Shown: positions 34,337-38,616 of the stretch, piece after piece | Layout of the letters: each line of letters starts with the position of its first letter | Position numbering within the stretch: position 1 is the stretch's first letter | NCBI GenBank assembly: GCA_015488485.1 | Contig: WFNR01000109.1 | Span: 1-38,616, forward strand | Length of the DNA: 38,616 nucleotides | From: Cyclobacteriaceae bacterium | GTDB lineage: Bacteria > Bacteroidota > Bacteroidia > Cytophagales > Cyclobacteriaceae | Direction of reading: 5' to 3' | The notes under the pieces: generated by a model | Database searches by the model: none | Seen by the model: only the letters and a program-made list of their open reading frames with translations | Told to the model about the DNA's origin: nothing | Translations under genes and position numbers: made by a program

Positions 34337-35239
34337 ATGATTAGCCCCCCTCTCTTACAAGCAGGCGACAGGGTAGCCCTGGTGGCTCCGGCCGGCAAAA
34401 TGGAGCCGGCTGCCCTGCAGTCTTTTTATGATACCCTGGATGCCTGGGGGTTGCAGGTGGAGGCCGGCAAGCATTTGTTTGCCGGTAGCAGCTACCTGGC
34501 TGCCCCCGACCATCAGCGCTTGGCAGATTTGCAACGGGCTTTTGACAACCCGGACATCAAAGCCGTGTTTTGTGCCCGAGGAGGCTACGGCAGCGGCCGC
34601 TTATTGCCGGCTCTGGATTATAAAAACCTACTGCAACACCCCAAGTGGCTCATCGGCTTCAGCGACATCACGGCCCTGCTGATGGCCCTGGAAAACAAGG
34701 GCCTGGCAGCTATACATGGCCCGGTAGGTACCACCTTTGGCGGGGCCGACCAGGAGGTACTGCAAGCCTTGTATGAATTGTTGTTTAAAGGCAGCACCCG
34801 CCTGCAAACTACAGAAGCGACAGCCATCAAAGCAGGAGAGGTGCAGGCGCCCGTAACAGGCGGCAACCTGGCCCTGGTAACGGATTCGCTGGCTACTCCG
34901 GCAGAAATAGATACACGTGGCAAAATACTGATACTGGAAGAGGTAGGTGAGCCACTTTACCGGATAGACCGTATGCTGCAGCAGCTTAAAAGGGCCGGCA
35001 AGCTGGCGCCACTGGCCGGCTTGCTTATAGGCAAGGTTACCGCCATACCGACTGATAGCACCTTCGATTATTCGCTCAAAGAGATAATCGTTCAACTTAC
35101 CACTGAGTATGACTACCCCGTTGTAATGGACTTTCCGGTTGGCCACGTGTCGGGCAATTATCCTTTTGTAACAGGAGGCCTCTATACATTAACAGCCAGG
35201 GCAGGACAGGTAGTTATGACAGGCCCTAACGGTGCTTAA
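34337..35239 (+). CDS. ldcA: LD-carboxypeptidase (peptidase S66, LdcA/MccF-like)
   Basis: This cytoplasmic serine peptidase (300 aa) removes the terminal D-alanine from recycled murein tetrapeptides. The catalytic triad is visible: Ser109 in IGFSDITALL, Glu201 in LEEVGEPLYRIDR, and His270 in GHVSGNYPF. The family start (GDRVALVAPAG) and FCARGGYGSGRLLPALDY also fit. The length is typical. MccF-type microcin-resistance enzymes share the fold; nothing here favours that role over recycling. Its TAA stop shares a TTAA with the stop of the convergent chromate transporter. Confidence 0.93.
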   Translation: MISPPLLQAGDRVALVAPAGKMEPAALQSFYDTLDAWGLQVEAGKHLFAGSSYLAAPDHQRLADLQRAFDNPDIKAVFCARGGYGSGRLLPALDYKNLLQHPKWLIGFSDITALLMALENKGLAAIHGPVGTTFGGADQEVLQALYELLFKGSTRLQTTEATAIKAGEVQAPVTGGNLALVTDSLATPAEIDTRGKILILEEVGEPLYRIDRMLQQLKRAGKLAPLAGLLIGKVTAIPTDSTFDYSLKEIIVQLTTEYDYPVVMDFPVGHVSGNYPFVTGGLYTLTARAGQVVMTGPNGA

Positions 35240-36417
35240 AACACCAGGCCGAGCAGCAGCCCACCCAGGATAATGAAAGGCGAAGGTATTTTGGTAAACT
35301 GCAGCAAGGCAAAGGTTACCACTACAATGGTAGGGTTGTACCAGTTGGTTTCCAGCGGATTGAACAACAGTAAAGCGGCCGCTACCACCATGCCCGAGCT
35401 GGCGGCAGTGATGCCTTCCAGCGAGGCCCGCACGATGCGGTATCTTTTCAGCCCTTCCCAAAAACGATATACGAAGAAGATGAAAAAGGTGCCCGGCAGA
35501 AAAATACCGGCAGCAGCACTAAGACCGCCCAGTATCTTGCCGGCAGTACCGTACTCACGCATCGATAAAGAACCGATATAGGCGCTAAAGGAAAACACCG
35601 GCCCCGGCACAGCCTGGGCAAAGCCGTAACCGGATAGAAACTCCTGCGAAGTGAGATAATGCTTAAACTCCACAAATTCGGAATAAAGCAGGGGAATGAG
35701 CACCTGACCACCCCCGAAAATAAGGCTGCCATTGCGGTAAAAATTCTCAAACAGTTTAATGGGCATCAGTTTGGTAATGGCGCCCAGGGCCACGGCCAGT
35801 ACAAAAACCCCGGCCCACAGGAAAAAGCCATCCCATTTTATTTTCAAGGGCTCATTTTTTTCAACCTGCGGCTGTTTCTTGTATTTGATAGCCGTGACCA
35901 ACCCACCTGCCAGTAACAACACCGGAAAAAGAAAAGGATTGGTATAGATATACGATAGCAAAGCGGCCAGTATCATAACCAGAATACCCGACTTGGACTC
36001 AATCACGGCCACACTTATTTTATAACCGGCATAGGCTATAAAACCTACCGCCATGGGCTGGATATATTGGGTCATATCCAACAAGAAGCCGCTGCTTTTA
36101 AAGAAAGTAAAGCCCAGGGCCAGCAAAATCATAATGGCTACGGCCGGTAAGGCCCAGACAAACAAAGTAAGATAGGCCAATGGCAGACCCCCTACTTTAA
36201 AGCCTATGGCTGTAATGGTTTGTGTAGAGGTAGGGCCCGGTAGTATCTGGCACAGGGCGTTCAGCTCCATCAATTCCTTTTCAGACAAATAGCCTCTTTT
36301 TACTACAAACTTGTCGATAAATAGTGCAATATGCGCCTGGGGACCACCGAAAGCTGTTACTGCCAGAATAAGCACATCTTTCAGAAAGATATAATATCTT
36401 ACTTGCTTGATTGTCAA
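35236..36417 (-). CDS. chrA: chromate transporter ChrA, two-domain (long) type
   Basis: This 393-aa inner-membrane protein of the CHR family expels chromate, probably with proton exchange. Both CHR halves are present: AFGGPQAHIALF and LPGPTSTQTI in the first, and FGGGQVLIPLLYSEFV and AQAVPGPVFSFSAYIG in the second. About 10-12 helices are likely. The frame has no ATG near the family start; a TTG at 36415-36417 is the best initiator (upstream in-frame stop about 30 bp away). Some CHR proteins transport other anions, so chromate specificity is inferred from the family. Confidence 0.9.
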   Translation of the reverse strand: MTIKQVRYYIFLKDVLILAVTAFGGPQAHIALFIDKFVVKRGYLSEKELMELNALCQILPGPTSTQTITAIGFKVGGLPLAYLTLFVWALPAVAIMILLALGFTFFKSSGFLLDMTQYIQPMAVGFIAYAGYKISVAVIESKSGILVMILAALLSYIYTNPFLFPVLLLAGGLVTAIKYKKQPQVEKNEPLKIKWDGFFLWAGVFVLAVALGAITKLMPIKLFENFYRNGSLIFGGGQVLIPLLYSEFVEFKHYLTSQEFLSGYGFAQAVPGPVFSFSAYIGSLSMREYGTAGKILGGLSAAAGIFLPGTFFIFFVYRFWEGLKRYRIVRASLEGITAASSGMVVAAALLLFNPLETNWYNPTIVVVTFALLQFTKIPSPFIILGGLLLGLVF

Positions 36418-36504
36418 AGTAAGCCTGTTTTGAGCAGCAAAGCCTGCCTATAAAATTGATAATTATTTGGCAGAAATCGCCAAATGAACAGCAGATTTTT
36501 ACTT

Positions 36505-37185
36505 TCAGGCATTAAAAACGGCTTGCAACACATCCAGTGAGCGCAACTGTGGCAGTTCAATATGATGCCGGTAATATTGCAGGATGTCTTGCAATATTAT
36601 CTGTCGTTGGGCCGTGTTGAGGGCAGGGCTTTGGTCGAAGTCGGCTTGCCAGAGCTGCTGCAGCAAGCGGCTGATAGCTGCATCCTGATAATAGGCCGGG
36701 TTGTCCGCCTGGTTGATAAAGGTATCTGTGTCCGGCAGGCCGAAGCCGAGATGATGAGTAAGTTTGAGGAGAAACTGTAAGTGAAAATTGTTGTTACCGG
36801 TGGTGCTTTCGAGCCTTACGATGGCCGAGCTGATAAAATCGAACAGAGCAGGGTTTTTATCATGCTCTACAATGCATTTGTTCAGTATTTCGGCCAGAAA
36901 CAATACCATCGTTGATTTAAAGATATCCTGGCGGGTATGGTGCAATGGTTGCAGGGCTTTGAGTTCGGTAAGGCGGTTAACTTGGCGACCGGGCTGATAG
37001 TAGGCGGTCAGTTCCAGCAGGCTAAGCGGCTCAAAATAACCGATATTAAACTTGCTTTTGCTGCTGCGTACATTGTTGGCAATAAAGTCCGTCAGGCCTA
37101 ACTGGCGGGTATAAATGGCGGTAATGATAGATGTTTCCCGGTATTTTACCGTTCTGAAAATGATGCCCTGTGTGGTAATCAGCAT
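36505..37185 (-). CDS. recO: DNA repair protein RecO
   Basis: RecO loads RecA on SSB-coated single-strand DNA in the RecFOR pathway. The 226-aa protein begins with the OB-fold (LITTQGIIFRTVKYRETSIITAIYTRQLGLTDF, split by family insertions), including the KFNIGYFEPLSLLELTAYY strands. A helical C-terminal domain with the FLLKLTHHLGFGL segment follows. The family's zinc-binding cysteines are not visible, as in many Bacteroidota RecO. Its ATG follows the porZ-like stop by 3 bp, suggesting one transcript. Confidence 0.92.
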   Translation of the reverse strand: MLITTQGIIFRTVKYRETSIITAIYTRQLGLTDFIANNVRSSKSKFNIGYFEPLSLLELTAYYQPGRQVNRLTELKALQPLHHTRQDIFKSTMVLFLAEILNKCIVEHDKNPALFDFISSAIVRLESTTGNNNFHLQFLLKLTHHLGFGLPDTDTFINQADNPAYYQDAAISRLLQQLWQADFDQSPALNTAQRQIILQDILQYYRHHIELPQLRSLDVLQAVFNA

Positions 37186-37188
37186 AGC

Positions 37189-38616
37189 CTAATAAATAAT
37201 AGCCAGCTTGCCGGCTTGTTTCTTATTGCCATCGGCATCGGTTACAAACACAAAATACACACCGGACGACAGCCCTGTCAAACTGGTGAGTCCGCTCCAT
37301 ACGGCCGTATTTCCGTGGGCGTTGGTTTTGAAAACCAGCCGCCCACCGGCATCGGTTACCCACACCTCGGCATTGGTGGGTACCCCCTCAAAGGTTACGA
37401 TATCATCGCGGCCGGCCATCACAGGATTGGGAAATATCTTCAACTCGGTTTCCTCGGTGATGGTGGCGGTACCCCTGATTGACACCAGCCCCCCGGTAGT
37501 GGCTACAAACACTTCACCATTGAGGTGATTGATGGCAATATCGAGCACTTCATCTGCCGGCAAGGGGCTGTTGTCTTTATTAAAATGCTCTACCAGTACC
37601 CGTCCGTCATCATCAAACAGCCAGATGCCTGATTTGGTGCCCATCCACACGCGGTTGCCTCCGTCAATGGCCAGGGCGGTAACCGGCTCGTCCTTAAAGA
37701 GAATTTCATTCTCATACACCGGCAATACCGGTTGCAGGTTTTGTGCCGTTAGCACAAAAGAAGCATTATAATAATAGCCAATACCGCGGGCGGTGGCCAC
37801 CCACATACGGTCGTCCTGGTCGAGAGCTATGTCATACACCTTGTTATCAGGTAGCTTGCCGCTGTTGGCATCTTCGGTCAGGTAGCGGCTCTGCCCGCTG
37901 GTAGGGTCGTAAACTACAATACCGCCCCCGTAGTTGGCCGCCACGCGTATCCAGAGCTGGCCGTTGAAATCCTGAAGCAACTGCTCGCCATACTGCCCCG
38001 GCCAGGGTACTGCCAGGGCCTGCCAACTGTTGCCATCGTACAGGTGCAGACCGCTGTTGTTGCCAAAGTTAATCATCGCTACCCCGCTGGCGTAGGGGGT
38101 AAGGGCGCTTACCCACACATTGCGCTCCGGTGGCGACAGGTTGATCAAGGTGCTGCCGGGGCTGTTTTCATCCAGTATTTCTGTGTTGTCATCCTGAATC
38201 TTTAGCAAGCCGTAGCCGAAAGAACTCAGATATAGGGTACCGGTGGCCGATACCCAGGCAGCCCCGGAAATATCATAGAATTCGGGCAGCAGGGTACTAC
38301 CCGGCAATGCCAGGCTGGTGTAATTTTGCCAGCGCCCCTCTTTAAAGAGGCCGAAGCCGGCCGGGTTGCGCAGCGGCAGATAGGCATTGTCGTGCGCCTG
38401 ATACATGGCTAGTAGCACATCGTTATAGCTGTATAAGCTCGTCACTTCATTGCGCAGCGGTCCATCGGGGTAGATAGCCTCCCCGGAGGCAATAGCCAGT
38501 AAGCCGCTCCAGCCATCGGCTACCCAGGGCTGGTTGCCAAAATAAATAGCTGCCTGCGGAGCCTTGATAAAGGTGCTGCCCAGCGGGGTTACCGTGGAAC
38601 CGCTTATACTGAATAC
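37189..38616 (-). CDS. porZ: PorZ-like T9SS protein (beta-propeller, sorting domain), 5' end outside window
   Basis: The frame is open to the window edge, so only the C-terminal ~475 residues are present. They hold repeated two-component-regulator propeller blades (for example KVYDIALDQDDRMWVATARG, VTALAIDGGNRVWMGTKSG, EVLDIAINHLNGEVFVATTGG). A type A T9SS C-terminal sorting domain follows (LKIFPNPVMAGRDD ... LTGLSSGVYFVFV). PorZ is a surface-exposed T9SS component that supplies anionic LPS to the sortase PorU. This copy would be exported by the very system it serves. The recO neighbour and the domain layout support PorZ; an unrelated propeller protein secreted by T9SS remains possible. Confidence 0.8.
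   Translation of the reverse strand, partial: VFSISGSTVTPLGSTFIKAPQAAIYFGNQPWVADGWSGLLAIASGEAIYPDGPLRNEVTSLYSYNDVLLAMYQAHDNAYLPLRNPAGFGLFKEGRWQNYTSLALPGSTLLPEFYDISGAAWVSATGTLYLSSFGYGLLKIQDDNTEILDENSPGSTLINLSPPERNVWVSALTPYASGVAMINFGNNSGLHLYDGNSWQALAVPWPGQYGEQLLQDFNGQLWIRVAANYGGGIVVYDPTSGQSRYLTEDANSGKLPDNKVYDIALDQDDRMWVATARGIGYYYNASFVLTAQNLQPVLPVYENEILFKDEPVTALAIDGGNRVWMGTKSGIWLFDDDGRVLVEHFNKDNSPLPADEVLDIAINHLNGEVFVATTGGLVSIRGTATITEETELKIFPNPVMAGRDDIVTFEGVPTNAEVWVTDAGGRLVFKTNAHGNTAVWSGLTSLTGLSSGVYFVFVTDADGNKKQAGKLAIIY

Overview
The window is a contiguous piece of a Bacteroidota chromosome, most likely Cytophagales/Cytophagia by gene content. The evidence is a type IX secretion system (T9SS) PorG-like gene beside uppS-bamA-skp-skp, a PorZ-like propeller protein with a C-terminal T9SS sorting domain beside recO, the rpsU-xerC-hpf cluster, and Bacteroidota-type promoters (TTTG, about 20 bp, TAnnTTTG). 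Coding DNA is about 50% G+C and intergenic DNA is clearly AT-richer. About 35 protein genes and one tRNA are visible; nearly all are chromosomal housekeeping or envelope genes. I see no phage, insertion sequence or CRISPR array.

Layout. 1-3 kb: the end of an unidentified gene, an orphan membrane protein, tRNA-Asn and an atypical NRAMP-like transporter. 3-6.5 kb: a small heat-shock protein, an unusually structured non-coding stretch (3663-3886), an HtrA/DegP-type periplasmic protease, then about 0.8 kb without genes that holds a degenerate 14-bp repeat array built on TCGAA. 6.5-12.3 kb: an ALDH7-type aldehyde dehydrogenase, a single-domain response regulator facing an unrecognised 476-residue HTH/helical-repeat protein, an EamA permease and the AAA+ ATPase RarA. 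12.5-14.5 kb: a Fic protein with a palindrome just upstream, then a small XRE regulator paired with a frameshifted membrane protein. 14.5-17.9 kb (minus strand): a tightly overlapping ugd-uxs-galE nucleotide-sugar operon. 18-22 kb: acyl-CoA dehydrogenase, rpsU-xerC-hpf, and metK.

22.2-24.4 kb (minus strand): pdxJ, an alpha/beta hydrolase and an RsmI-like methyltransferase overlap by ATGA junctions. 24.4-34.3 kb (plus strand) is one long envelope-biogenesis run: yqeY-like, cvpA-like, alpha/beta hydrolase, CBS-ACT protein, NAD kinase, two tandem DUF6089/PorG-type beta-barrels, uppS (lipid carrier for peptidoglycan), bamA (outer-membrane protein insertion) and two Skp/OmpH chaperones, ended by a strong terminator. 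An LD-carboxypeptidase (peptidoglycan recycling) follows. Its stop codon shares a TTAA with a convergent chromate transporter gene. The window ends in recO and the 3' part of a porZ-like gene running off the edge.

The parts least explained by known families are the hairpin-rich element after hsp20, the TCGAA repeat array, the HTH/helical protein at 8.6-10 kb, the frameshifted membrane gene and the NRAMP-like protein lacking most canonical metal ligands. No complete new defence or mobile system was recognised.
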